From positions 226,001-290,000 of the forward strand of contig NW_022145596.1 in assembly GCF_000002235.5 (NCBI RefSeq): a stretch of 64,000 bases of DNA. The letters are read 5' to 3'. The translations under genes and the position numbers were made by a program. Positions 43,831 through 55,240 of the stretch are shown one piece after another. This DNA is from Strongylocentrotus purpuratus. Taxonomy: Eukaryota > Echinodermata > Echinoidea > Camarodonta > Strongylocentrotidae. Position 1 is the stretch's first letter. Each line of letters opens with the position of its first letter. The notes under the pieces are model-generated. The model saw only the letters and a list, made by a program, of their open reading frames with translations, was not told where the DNA came from and did not search any database.

Positions 43831-45460
43831 CTCAAAGGTCTTAGGCCGTATAGGCCGACAATTTCTGTTTTGTCACTTACAGTGAACCTAGCTAGGGCAA
43901 GAAGTTGACATCAAGTCATTAAAGTTACAACACTTTTAGATCCTTTGTATCCATTAACCCTATACAATTATACTTAAGACTATTTTTTTTTAAATAACAA
44001 AATTAGCCATCTTTTTTTTTTAATTACAAGACTTCGATGAGGTGGTTATAATATTATACAGGTGTGATTTTACCAAAATGATGGCCCCGGGGTGCATTTC
44101 TTGACATTCAATTCTTTACCTTAGTACTGTTATTATTCTAGTCCCTATTACTACAGAAATATTATTATTCTCAAGCTTCTCGTTGTCGAAATACCAATGA
44201 ATCGAAGCTCATATGGCAACTATTTTGGATTTGAGATATATCACAATATAGCATAAAAGGCCCAGGGCAATGGGCAAAGCAGGACAATAAATGAAGAAAT
44301 TAACCCCAGACTACCACTCAGTGTTATTTAGGGTACGCGTATGCTTGTTCCTAGCGAAAGCATCCTTCTATCCCCGGTGTGAAAGTCAATGGCGGGCCGG
44401 GCATTGTCGCGCGGAAAAGTGACCCTTTACCGGAGATTTTGAAAACACGCATGCGGTCCCTACGACCCCGGAGTGGGGGTGGGGGGGGGGGGGTAATTAA
44501 CACTTCAGAAGTGTAATTAAATGGAAATTAATTAGATATAAGTTTTGTTTTATCATGTGAGAATATATTATTTTTACAAAATCATGTACATTTTGAAAAG
44601 GGGGCAGGCTCATGTCACGTCTCTAATCCGATATCAATATTTCCCGTTTTCAAGTTAATGTTTTGCTTCTTTCATACCTGCCCCCCCCCCCCCCCCAAAA
44701 AAAAAAAAAAAGTTGTTCCCCTTATTTGTCGCTATTAGAGCCATTTACTTGTAACTCTCTCCCTTTAATTTCTAACCCGGATTTTCTCTTTTCTTTCTCT
44801 TGTTTCTCTCTCTCTCTCTCTCTCTCTCTTTTCATTTCTCTTCTTTTTTTCTCTTTTCTTTTCTATTCTCTTCTCCTTTCTAATCTTTTCTCCTTTTTTC
44901 TCTTCTCCTTTCTCTTTCTCTTCTTATTTTCCTCCTCTTTTTTCTTCCTTTTTTTCTACGCCGCCAATATATAGTGGAGCCACGGCCTATCGGCCCCCGC
45001 CCCCCCCCCCTGGATCCGCCAGTCCACTGCATGTAGCCTATATCGATTCACATTAACGCTATATGGAATTCACAAGAGACATGGATAAAACTTCACTAGC
45101 ATATATATATATATATATACGGCCTATATATTTATGTCTGTATTTATGGAAATGTATATTAATCTTCTTCTTCTTTTTTTTTAATACGCCTATACTTTTA
45201 AAGATCCGGTTTGGAATGCCTCAATGTAGATTTATCAATCATTAGTCGGCTGCTCCTCCTCCCCCCCCCCCCCCCATCTCTCTCTCTCTCTCTCTCTCTC
45301 TCTATTCCTCATCTTCATCTGCTTCTTCTCTCTCTACTTTTTTATGATAGGCCTATTTAGATTATAGGCAACACAAATTCATGTATAAATATATGAAATT
45401 GCGTGATTAAAACGTCACACACCACACTCATTGAAGTGCGTTCGCATTTAACCTTCGACC
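43831..45460. other. Interval between the duplication and the ZDHHC gene
   Basis: No gene recognised. It contains C-runs (44,683, 45,261), CT tracts (44,805-44,830, 45,278-45,302), a T/C-rich stretch (44,760-44,960) and a short (AT)n. The right part must include the promoter of the palmitoyltransferase, but no TATA box or other element could be assigned. Confidence 0.45.
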
Positions 45461-45553
45461 TTGTATATGGTGTGCGCTTACGTGCGTACGTACGTACGAT
45501 TTACACTGTATACTTTGTTACTGCAATGTTGTGATCGTGACAGTCCTCCAAAG

Positions 45554-45662
45554 ATGGGTGCGCTTCAAAACTGTATGAGAGTCGTCGGGTGGATTCCCGT
45601 AATTTTCATATCAGCTGTTATAGCATGGTCATATTATGCCTATGTTGTTGAACTGTGTATAT
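45554..45662 (+). CDS. DHHC palmitoyltransferase (ZDHHC2/15/20 group), exon 1 (TM1)
   Basis: ATG at 45,554 has a good context (A at -3, G at +4). The exon encodes [20 protein letters not shown] followed by [16 protein letters not shown] and ends with one base before GTAAGT. The C-x-R-V-V-G-W-x-P-V start and W-S-Y-Y-A-Y-V-x-E-L-C end match the first membrane segment of vertebrate ZDHHC2, ZDHHC15 and ZDHHC20 (recalled sequences). These enzymes transfer fatty acyl groups from acyl-CoA to Cys residues of membrane proteins at the Golgi and plasma membrane. An upstream in-frame ATG at 45,461 would add an unrelated stretch and is not favoured. Confidence 0.88.
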
Positions 45663-45908
45663 GTAAGTATTTTTACTAGATTCCTCTTTGTGTGTCTGTG
45701 AAAAATATGTTTCATGTTGCACTGCCACTGCACTGCCACTGGGTGACTGGCGAAAGGCATTAGCATTGCATAGGCCTAGGCCTACATGCATACGGTACCG
45801 TACTACGCTACGTAAGTAAATGTGTAGTCACTGTGCTGTGAGCTGAGTGAGTGACTGAGCCTATGCCAATTCAATGATCTTCCACACGAAACAACCCTCC
45901 AGAGTCCT

Positions 45909-46050
45909 GGGCAGCGTCTCATGAAACCGTCATAAGTACAAGTTTACATCACCGACATCCCATTGAAATGAGTGTATTATTGTTTAACACACGTTTCAAT
46001 TGGATGTCTGTGAACTTGTTGTAGTTATGCAGTTTCATGAAACGCTGCCC
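45909..46050. mobile_element. MITE in intron 1, GGGCAGCGT ends
   Basis: GGGCAGCGTCTCATGAAAC on the left is mirrored by GTTTCATGAAACGCTGCCC on the right, about 142 bp in all, with AAGT..TACA and CCGACATCC / GGATGTCTG pairs further in. It is related to the GTTTCAC MITE at 24,411. Confidence 0.65.
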
Positions 46051-47227
46051 AAGCTCGAGCTCGAGAGAGACTAACGTTAGTAGGGAGGCCAATGCCCAAA
46101 TCTAACATTTTAATTACTAATTTGTTTATAATAAAACAAACATTAAAAGAAAGGATTTTCTTTCACTAAGACAACTCGCCCATCTGCCGACTCCAGAAGT
46201 TCCATAAAATGGGAGATATTCAGCTATTGTCTAGGCCCTCCTTCTACGTACGCCTGGCCGTACGTAAGAGCCTTGAAACAATCAATTTCATGTCCCCGAA
46301 AATTATGTCGAGAATTAGACAGGCCCGAGGGAATAGGGCGTGTCATTGCCCGAACAACAAGTTCAAAACTGCGCGCGAAAGTACATTCATCAGCCTTGAA
46401 TCGGTCGCACACACCGACACAGTACTACAGGCCAGGTACGGTAATTGCATGCAAGCCGCAATCCTGAAATCCTGAAATAGCCATGGCATGGAGGGTCAAA
46501 ACATAATAGAGAGAAAGCTCGAAAGCCACTCATTGTAAACTAAGAAAGTGATCGAAATAAATAAATAGGCCTACCTTAGTTTTGAGATGTATTCTTATTA
46601 CTATTTCCTCACGAGTAAAGATCAATCTGACACTGCATTATCAACGATCGATAAATCCAACTTGCAGCGAACACAATACGGAATCAAACATAGTCAATAG
46701 GACTGCAGTCACTGCACGCATCCAACGTACGCAGACATATGATAGACGTGTACTGACGGAGATATTTCTCTCCCTCTCTCTCTCTCACTAACCAAATCAT
46801 ACACTAAAACACACACGTTCAAATCATGGCATTCATTACATTTCTCAATTGGAGTATGGACTGCTCATGTAGACTTTTTTTTTTACTGAAATGTCTTTTT
46901 TAACACTTCTCATACATTACTGCACGACATTGGTGTCTAGTGCTGAGAATAAGGTACTGTGTCTGAGACTACGAGAGATATGTCTGGCACGTGACGTGGA
47001 CCGGAGCTCATACATATTCATATTATGATGTCGCAATACCTCTATTTTGGGCTTGAACAATGACATCACTGTTCACATTTTTTCTTCTCAATTTGAGATG
47101 GCTGTAGCTATTGGCCTCAAACCAACGCAAGATTGACAGAAACATCGTACTCTATCTACCTTCGAATGTGCAGTTTGTAACAATCTGAATTTAAAAAGAT
47201 ATAATATTTTTTCTTTATATTTTCTAG

Positions 47228-48922
47228 TAGGCCTGAGTCATGTCGGGATTTTCATAAACCGGGTCCCGACGGCCTCGCACCGATCGGGACCCGGTGTCCC
47301 GAAGTCAGCTCGCAAGATTTGTCACTTGCCTCTATAAAAAGCACAAATCATGATTATTATCATCAGTATGTCCCTTAAAAGTGACCTTTTTTGTCAATCA
47401 AATAAATCAACACATGCATACCTCGGCTCAGATTGGTATATTTTTCCATTTGACATTATTTTTATCCATGATTGGCGATGTTTAGTGCCATTATCGTGCC
47501 TCTAAAAGTAAAAAAACTGAGGCAAAAATCGAAAGACAACATTCGAGCCGCCAGTTTGATTTATGCAGGTCGAATAAATCTGGTCAAAAATATGAATGTT
47601 AGAATAATAAAACGGCTTTCTAAAAAATTCTTCTTTACAATATACCGATCATATAATTTTTAAAGACAAAATAAATATTTATCTCTTATTTTAAACATCG
47701 CATGATTTTTTTTAAAAGCTGAAAATTACTTGGTAATCACAAGAAGTTTCGATACGGATAGCTGTTGCAAAGCAAGTTCAGACTAGTCTCGGAAAAATGC
47801 GCAGTGCTCCTCGTTAGCTGTAATGCGTGCCAGAACGAACCCGAACAAAGACGTGATCGTAACGAGAAAAAAAATCATTAAAAACTACGAGCACAATTGG
47901 AAAGACAACTACTGCTCAAAATTACCATAATCAGATACATAACTTGGACAAAGAATTCAATAATCGCCCAAGAAATGCCACAGAAATTGTGATAATCGAG
48001 GAGTAACTGGGTACATTTTTATCGCAAGGCCTGTTGCAAGTACTCGAATCCTATGTTATACTGCTTTTTACCGTAGAGGGGGCGGTATTTGGTTTCATTC
48101 TAGCCTCGTGTTCAAACACGTGTAATTCGGACATATCAGCAGGCCCATTCCGATAATGATTGTACCTATAGTAACTCCTTAAATATCACTATTTCTGTGG
48201 CTTTTCTTGGACAACTATTGTATTCTTCCTCCAAGTTTTGTATCTTCTTACGATAATTTTGAGTAGTTGTCTTTCCAATTGTGCTCTCGTAGTTTTTAAT
48301 GATTTTTTTCTCGTTACGATCACGTCTTTGTTTGGGTTCGTTCTGGCACGCATTACAGCTAATGACGAGGAGCACTGCGCATTTTTCCGAGACTAGTCTG
48401 AACTTGCCTTGCAACAGCTATCCATATCGAAACTTCTTGTGATTACCAAGTAATTTTCAGCTTTTAAAAGAAGCATGCGGTGTTCAAAATCAAAGAAAAA
48501 ATATCTATTTCGTCTTTTAAAAATTATTTGATTGGTATGTTGTAAAGAAGTACTTTTTAGAAAGCCGTTTTATTATTCAAACATCAATTTTTCTTTCAAC
48601 CTGATTTATTAATCCTGCCGAGAGACCCGGCCAGTACAGTAGCTAGCTAGCAGCTGGCAACAACAACCCCATGCCATGGGGCGAACTCCTTTGCAACCCA
48701 TATTTATATCAGAAGTTCGGATTGATTCAGGATGAGCTTGAAAATGATTGGTAACAATTAAATACTAAAGTTTTAAGGTGATTGATTTTAGTGGTGTGCA
48801 AAACTACAATTTCTTACATATTTCATTATTTTTTTTCGGAGCGTCGGTTCTCAAAAAACGAAACCGGGACCCGACGGCAACGGTCGGGTCCCGGTGTGAT
48901 CGACCGTACCGACTCAAGCCTA
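47228..48922. mobile_element. hAT-like foldback transposon in intron 1 (1.7 kb)
   Basis: Terminal repeats TAGGCCTGAGTC and GACTCAAGCCTA (one mismatch) with an 8-bp target duplication TTTTCTAG (47,220-47,227 and 48,923-48,930). Inside each end lies a GC-rich hairpin (CCGGGTCCCGA..TCGGGACCCGG). Long internal inverted arms, about 47,700-48,010 and 48,160-48,480, are highly similar in opposite orientation. A small frame in the right arm (83 codons, antisense, NEPKQRRDRNEKKIIKNYES) may be a relic of a coding region, but no transposase domain was recognised. Confidence 0.8.
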
Positions 48923-49454
48923 TTTTCTAGTTGTTAAAAGTGACATTTGTGCACATCTGATATGTTAATCTCTATCAAAAGTTCTTTGATATTAAATTGA
49001 TTCCATATTTTTAGGCTCTACCTTCAGTCATTGAGAAGGATTTTAGTGAGCTAACCTCCGCGCCCTCTTGGACCCCTCTAGTTCCTCTTGTGCGCGCGTT
49101 ATTTTTGTCTGCTAGCCCAATTATTGGATTCAAATACGTCAAAATATACAAGATCGTCAACAAATGGTGAAAGGCTGTTACAGATCCGTGTTTATAGGTA
49201 TGTTGTGGAGTGTACAATTGTATTTTTGTTTTATATTTTATACTATAGAGGGGTCTAGATATTTTTTTTCTTTATTCTTTTCTTCTGGTAATTTTCTGAC
49301 TTGGACGACGAGCGCACGAATCGTAGGCGCAAAAGCCTTACGCCCGGGCATTGGCCTCCCTAACGTTAGCACTAATCATGAATCATGTTAATTGTCAAAT
49401 TGAAAAGTATTATCATAATAATGCATATAGAGCACATGACTAGAAATAGATCTA

Positions 49455-50366
49455 GAGTAAGACCGCCAAACTTCGGACGTTGCCAAGCTTCGGACAAAAA
49501 TTACTTCAACGGCTCGAACGCAAAATATGAGCCTAGCTCAGGCGGGTAACTTGCATGCATTTGATACTACTACTAACCTATATCATTAGTACAGAAAGTT
49601 AGGGCAGGTTGCCGTCTGCAATCCTCACAAAAAACATTGAATTCAGAGACAGATTTCTGGTTACCTAGATTTTTACAGTCCCTTAACAGGGGAGCTTTAG
49701 GTGTAGAGCCTCCAATATATCGATTACAAACAAATCCTTGGCATATTTCAGGTGGTTTCTGCCCAAATTATGGGAGCTTATGAGATACTTTTTCACTCTA
49801 TCGCGAAAATTTTCTAATGGCGGCCGTTACCACGGACCTAGGGGTACTATACAGGTTCCCCTACCGGAAGATGGCGCTCTTCCAAGCTTCGGACAGGCAA
49901 CATTGAGTGTCATTTTGACTAAAAAAAAATAGCACTTTCGTAAGATTTTAGCACCAAAATATTGTGTGAGTGTTGTGAAAAACACCTTTCTGATAGTTCT
50001 ACCTAACTTAAATCTACCCAAAACGAGAAAATAATGCTTTTTTTCAGTCAAACTTACCCCCGTCGTACCATTTTTGATCTGGTTTCCAAACCTCCGATGA
50101 ATGTGCACTTTAGCGCGCGCTATACGTGCGCTACAAATGAACGTCCGAAGCTTGGTAAGTGCGTCCGAAGCTTGGCATGAAAGAAGGTTCGACGGGTACG
50201 TAAATAATTCTAGTTTTCCATTTCCTTTACCAATTTTTTTTTTTACTGACATACATAAACAGTATTTGCACAATAATAGTATATTTGATCTTTCAATAAT
50301 TAAAAAAGAATTTAATGTTTTCCCCTGTTTTGTCTTAAGTGTTTTCGGAGTTTGGCGGTCTTACTC
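49455..50366. mobile_element. TA-flanked transposon with iterated CCAAGCTTCGGAC motifs
   Basis: Ends GAGTAAGACCGCCAAAC and GTTTGGCGGTCTTACTC are exact complements, flanked by TA on both sides (Tc1/mariner-type signature). The motif CCAAGCTTCGGAC occurs near 49,482 and 49,883, and in reverse near 50,145 and 50,162. Length is 912 bp. Frames inside lack a DDE-type domain, so it is non-autonomous. Confidence 0.75.
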
Positions 50367-50687
50367 TAGTATGAGTTTGGGCTATTAAAAAGGGCGACAG
50401 TGAACGTTGCGTCACGCACGAAGAACTTTGCGCATTGAGCGCTGTACAGTGAGTTTACGCGCCTTTATTGGCCGATCCGCTCGAGTGGCTTCGAATTTAA
50501 GTGAGAGAGGGCCTACTTAACTTAAGCGCAACTAACTCCAGAGGCTGTATAGGAAAACGATTCAAACAGCGGGTTGGGCGACATCTCAAAATATGCAAAG
50601 GGAGTAATTGCAATTTTGACTTACGAGGTTGCTCGACTCCTCTAGGCGTCTCGCAGGCCACTTCAAATTATAATTTGAAGAGGGTCT

Positions 50688-50908
50688 TTGATGGGGAAAA
50701 AGGGGGTAATCCTTCGTCCTACCCCGACGATTCTTCCATGTTGTATCGTTGATTCAACATGGCGAAGAGAAAGTACTCACGCATTCATATTTGCTGCACC
50801 GCTACCGCGCATGCGTCCATGCATACTTTCTCTTTGCCATGTTGAATCGACGATACAACATAGAAGAATCGTCAGGGCAGGACGAAGAATCACCCCCTTT
50901 TTCAAATT
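50688..50908. mobile_element. Foldback MITE near the end of intron 1
   Basis: The left arm (about 50,688-50,777: AAAAAGGGGGTAAT, TTCGTCCTACCCCGACGA, ATGTTGTATCGTTGATTCAA) is inverted on the right (50,825-50,908). The spacer is about 50 bp. The two arms differ at several bases. Confidence 0.75.
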
Positions 50909-51007
50909 GGTATCGATTTATTTTACTAAGATATTACAACATTTATTAAACATGAGCACTTTTAATGTATATTTTGAATATGTTTCTTTATTTTATTTTC
51001 TTTCTAG

Positions 51008-51046
51008 TCACTCTTGCTAAGGCAGATCAGAGATATGCACAAATGG
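51008..51046 (+). CDS. ZDHHC palmitoyltransferase, exon 2
   Basis: A short 39-nt exon (acceptor TTTCTAG, donor ATGG|GTGAGT), phase 1-1. Joined to exon 1 it gives ..ELCI-FTLAKADQRYAQMG, the lumenal loop between TM1 and TM2. Length and position fit the short, poorly conserved loop in ZDHHC2/15/20. Confidence 0.75.
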
Positions 51047-51398
51047 GTGAGTTCTTTTTTTTCTTTTGGGGGAAGAGTTAATCTTACTGCAGAATTCTTA
51101 AATATTTCTTTGTACTCTTATCCATATAAAACATACATGCTTTTTTATGAGATTTGTATGTTAACCTTGTATTTAGTGTTTTCAAAAAAATGAAATGATA
51201 AAAGCAATTGTCATAATTTTGTTTAAATTTTATTTAGGATACATTTACAATTTTCATATTGACAACCTCTGAGCTCAAACTATCATGACATGACATGTTA
51301 TTCAGGAGAACAAATTTAGAACACATTTCACCTTTCTGTTTAGTAATGTGTAGGATTTAAACAGGAATTGCTATAATTTTGTTTCCATTTCCCCCCAG

Positions 51399-51493
51399 TA
51401 TTCTACCTGTTGTTCTACCATGTGTTTCTGGCAATGTTTTGTTGGTCTTACTGGCAAACAGTCTTCACACCGCTCAGAGTTATACCAGAACGG
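51399..51493 (+). CDS. ZDHHC palmitoyltransferase, exon 3 (TM2)
   Basis: A 95-nt exon (acceptor TTTCCCCCCAG, donor CGG|GTAAGT), ending in phase 0. It encodes VFYLLFYHVFLAMFCWSYWQ followed by TVFTPLRVIPER. The Y-H-x-x-F-x-x-F-x-W-S-Y-W pattern and the F-T-x-P turn match the second membrane segment of this group. Confidence 0.88.
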
Positions 51494-52890
51494 GTAAGTA
51501 CACTGAGATTTTGAATATATTAGATGACTTTCTTCAGTTCAGTTTAAAGGATTGTTTTGCTGAATTTATTGATTAGTCTGTTAGACCCATTTCTAGAGCG
51601 TACTCCTATGAATCATAATGATTTGAGAATATGTTTTTGTTATCAACTTTGTGAAGATCAATCCTCCATAAGGGAGTATTACTGAAAACACATTTTTGTT
51701 GCACGTCAGTACACACACAAAAGAAATATTGAATCCATTACTTACTTAATGTGTATTGAAAATTTTGTTAACAATGTTGGACAATGGCTTTAAACAATGT
51801 ACAATTTTAACTACCGGTATACTTAAAAATCCAATGGAATACAAGTAGAAATCATACACACATGACTACATGCATATGCAGTAGTGCCCCATGCAACACT
51901 AGTTTAGTCTCACCATTTACATGTATTTCATCCGAATATGAAAATCACTTGATATGACATTCGCTACTGTTGGTGATACCAGGAAGTCAAAAGTAAACTA
52001 AAATAATAAAAAAAATTTTTGAATGAGCAGAACAATGAAGAAAGAAAAATAATCAGTAGTCAATTGTGTAATTATGATAACAAAAAGATTTACAGTTTGT
52101 TGTGGTCTACATTTCATAGAATCACTCAAAGTCAAATGATCTTGGGTATAGTAATGCAAAAGATATAGAATTGACGATAGGACTCTGTTTACTGTTCAGT
52201 ATGCTTTTAATTGTTTTCCTTATTTATCAATACGGCACTCATGGGAAACTAAATTAAGTGTGTTCATGAATTCATCTAAGGTACTCAAAAATAGTATACA
52301 ATCCTAGTTGAATTGATTGTGATTTATACTTTGGCATTTTTTTAATGTGTATTTGAGTACAATACATGTACATGTAAATGTTGTGACCCCAATTTTGATA
52401 TAGATTAATCACCTTTTCTATTTAAAGACACTACATTTCATTTGCATTTCTCAGTAATTCTCTGTAATGATAAAAGTAGGATAATATCACATGATCTGGT
52501 AGCTTCCCTTTTGTGTATAAGCAGGATGTGGTACATGGTGTATATACATATACATTTACATGTGGTTACTACTGTTTGAAGTTCTGCTATAACTGTATAA
52601 GTTGGGAGTTTTATGTTCCTTGTGATTGTGACACGTGTACAATGAACATATAAATGTTAATATTTCTTTTAAAAATACACTCTTAAAATTTGGGGAGCAC
52701 TCCTAATGACATTGCATGTGAGTTCTCTTCTTGTTGATGATTTAAATAAAAGTTAACAAATTTAATGTCTGAATTAATCTTAAGCTGAATGTTTGCCACA
52801 TTGTTCATGATAACATTAAAGTCATTGTTCCCTTGATTTTGATGATATTGTAGTAATTGAATTTCATGTCATATTTCTTGTGCTGCATAG
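51494..52890 (+). other. ZDHHC intron 3
   Basis: AT-rich intron with no gene or clear element recognised. Confidence 0.6.
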
Positions 52891-53017
52891 TTCTTCTTGA
52901 GTAGCTCAGAATTACATCGCTTTGAGAGTGAAGACCGAACAGAAAATCAAGTTGAGATTCTTCGTGAAATATGTCGAGAAAAGAGGTTACCCGTCTTTAC
53001 AAGGACATATGGAGGAG
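52891..53017 (+). CDS. ZDHHC palmitoyltransferase, exon 4 (cytosolic linker)
   Basis: A 127-nt exon (acceptor TGCTGCATAG, donor GGAG|GTAAGT). The frame is FFLSSSELHRFESEDRTENQ..REKRLPVFTRTYGG. The F-x-L-S-x-x-x-x-x-R-[YF]-E-x-E and L-P-V-[YF]-T-R-T segments are those preceding the Cys-rich domain in ZDHHC2/15/20. Ends in phase 1. Confidence 0.88.
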
Positions 53018-53457
53018 GTAAGTCCTGTCTTTAGTAGATTACTAACTTTTACTTATTATTCAGAGAGTCTTTTATTACTGACTGTTTGGAATTACTCCCT
53101 ACCGATTTGTGGTGCAAATGATCTCTGTATGTATGTACTGTAGCACACTACACATAATTGATGTCATTACATTAGATTCTTGAGAAAGACTACTGAGGTA
53201 CTACAACATTTTTTTTTTTTGGGGGGGGGGGGGGGAGAGGTATGACATTTTTTTCCTTGGCGAGGCTTGTAACCTGTATTTATATGTTTCATTCGGTGTA
53301 CTAGAGTTTGATAGGTAGAAACTGATCATAATTCAAGTGAAAGATACATTTCATTGAGAGAAAAATAACAAAAGGTTTGTAGTAGTTAGTTAAATGCTTG
53401 TGAAATACAAGGACATACATGAATAATAAGGAACGTATTGTTTCATTAGTATACAAC

Positions 53458-53611
53458 TGATGCACAGGTTTGAGTGGGTCTGTAGGAATTGTGTGCACAA
53501 GGTACCTTGAATGGTTTCAACCAAACCGAACCAACCGCAAGGGTTTAGACCGAATTCAAAGGTACCGCGTGCACACAATTCCAACAACCCACAAATTAAA
53601 CCCGTGCATCA
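53458..53611. mobile_element. Palindromic MITE in ZDHHC intron 4
   Basis: TGATGCACAGGTTTGA at the left is mirrored by TTAAACCCGTGCATCA at the right. Inside is a second inverted pair, GGAATTGTGTGCAC and GTGCACACAATTCC. Total about 154 bp; non-coding. Confidence 0.75.
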
Positions 53612-53756
53612 TCTGTTTTATAAAATTTGGCAAAAAATCTTCAAAAATTCAAAAATCTGTTATTTCACAGATTTACATTTATATTTTCCTTGTATATGTC
53701 ATTCACATTTCAGTGATCTTTGCAATGTTTATTTCAATTATTTTCTGTACATGTAG

Positions 53757-53826
53757 GTATGAGATTCTGCAACAGTTGCAAAGCAATCAAGCCAGATAGA
53801 TGTCATCATTGTTCAGTATGTAACAA
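53757..53826 (+). CDS. ZDHHC palmitoyltransferase, exon 5 (first part of Cys-rich domain)
   Basis: A 70-nt exon (acceptor TACATGTAG, donor ACAA|GTAAGT). It encodes GMRFCNSCKAIKPDRCHHCS and VCN, with the zinc-binding C-x2-C, C-H-H-C and C residues of the DHHC-CRD domain. Ends two bases into the Lys codon completed by exon 6. Confidence 0.93.
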
Positions 53827-54182
53827 GTAAGTTGTTGATTTTAAAATACCATCTTCACCTTGTGGTATTGGCTTCCCCAGACATGTCTTAATGATAGAAT
53901 CCATATTAACCCATCGTCTATGGGAACCAGGTGGTCCCTGAACTAAGCCTATAGCATACCTGCCAACCCGTACAAATAATCCGGAATATTCTGTTTTTCA
54001 GGATTTCTAGAACCTGAAAATCTGGAATATTCTGTTGTTTTGTTTTTTAGTGCTAAGGCCAAATTAAGCTTGTTTTATCATGTGCCGCGATTTGATAGTT
54101 CATGTATTGTGTGTTTTGAATAGCTGCATGATCGATCAAACAATTTAGTTTCCAAAAAACTTTCATCAGTTGGGGATAATGA

Positions 54183-54320
54183 TAACATGTAGTTTTTAGT
54201 TTCTACCAACCTTAAATTTGTTATGCAAGCTTTCGTCCACTCCTGTGGACTTTCTCAAGCTAAGTGATCAGTCTTTGCATAACAAATTTAAGGTTGTTAG
54301 AAGCTAAAAACTACATGTTA
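54183..54320. mobile_element. Inverted-repeat MITE in ZDHHC intron 5
   Basis: TAACATGTAGTTTTTAG.TTCTA at the left and the complementary TAG..GCTAAAAACTACATGTTA at the right give about 46-bp arms. The centre contains a hairpin GTCCACTCCTGTGGAC. Non-coding. Confidence 0.75.
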
Positions 54321-55086
54321 ATTTAGTTCCCTTATCAGGAACTGTACCGCATAGAGCTGTATATAACAACTCTCTGCTTTACCCTCATCTAGATGCTGAA
54401 CAGGCGTTGATGAGTATTACCATACAAGTAGAAGTAGAAGCAAATTTGTATTTACTTTTTGGTACAGAGTTACTGGGAATTTCCAGTTACACTGCCGCTG
54501 CAAATGCGATTTCTTATTTTCGAAGGCATATCGTTCTAAAAATTCCTAATTTTAATTTTCAAATGTTGGCAGGTGTGCTATAGGAATGAGACGGATCGGT
54601 AATCAATGGTAACCCCCCTCCTTGATATTACCTGGGAATGTTGTCGTATGTCATTGATTAGGGGCTTGTCTTTCATAATCATGTGATCACTGTTCATTGG
54701 GTGTATGACTTTTCCATAAGCTACACCATCTCAAGAGGGACATGCAGGATTCTCATATCTTTTATGATCATTCAAACACAAATTAAATATTTTGTTTAGG
54801 GGTTTATCGCTTATTAAGAGTAGTCCTTGGGGAAATGATAACATTTAGAACCGCCTCCCCAAGCTTGTTTAATCTCAGCTCTACTTCTGTAAAGCAAATA
54901 TCCAATGTTCTATTGTTAAGCACAGGAAGCCTTCAAACTCTTATTTAGAATTAAGTACCAGGGAAAAGCTTTCCTGATGCCAATTTTTTTTTTAATTAGA
55001 TTTAGAATACATTCTTCTTACCACTCATTATTTATGGTCAGATTATGGTGATCATGTTCTAACATATTCTTTTTTTTTAATTTCAG

Positions 55087-55240
55087 GTGCATTTTGAAGA
55101 TGGACCATCACTGTCCATGGGTGAACAACTGTGTAGGCTACGCAAACTACAAATTCTTTGTGCTCTTCCTTCTCTACGCTGTCTTTTATTGTATGTACGT
55201 CGCCCTCACAGTCCTACCTTTCTTCATCCAGTTCTGGTCG
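55087..55240 (+). CDS. ZDHHC palmitoyltransferase, exon 6 (catalytic DHHC and TM3)
   Basis: A 154-nt exon (acceptor TTTAATTTCAG, donor TCG|GTGAGT), ending in phase 0. The product [20 protein letters not shown] and [20 protein letters not shown] contains the catalytic Asp-His-His-Cys with the following C-P-W-V-x-N-C, and the third membrane segment. The Cys of DHHC forms the acyl-enzyme intermediate. All zinc ligands are intact, so an active enzyme is expected. Confidence 0.97.

Noticed and set aside
45461..45553. Upstream in-frame ATG (45,461) as the start of the palmitoyltransferase
   Set aside because: It would add 31 residues unlike any ZDHHC N terminus, whereas the ATG at 45,554 has a good context and starts the conserved region.
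46209..46475. An 88-codon frame with overlapping frames on both strands in ZDHHC intron 1
   Set aside because: No domain, no splice sites that fit the gene, and open on several frames at once. Possibly part of an unrecognised mobile element.
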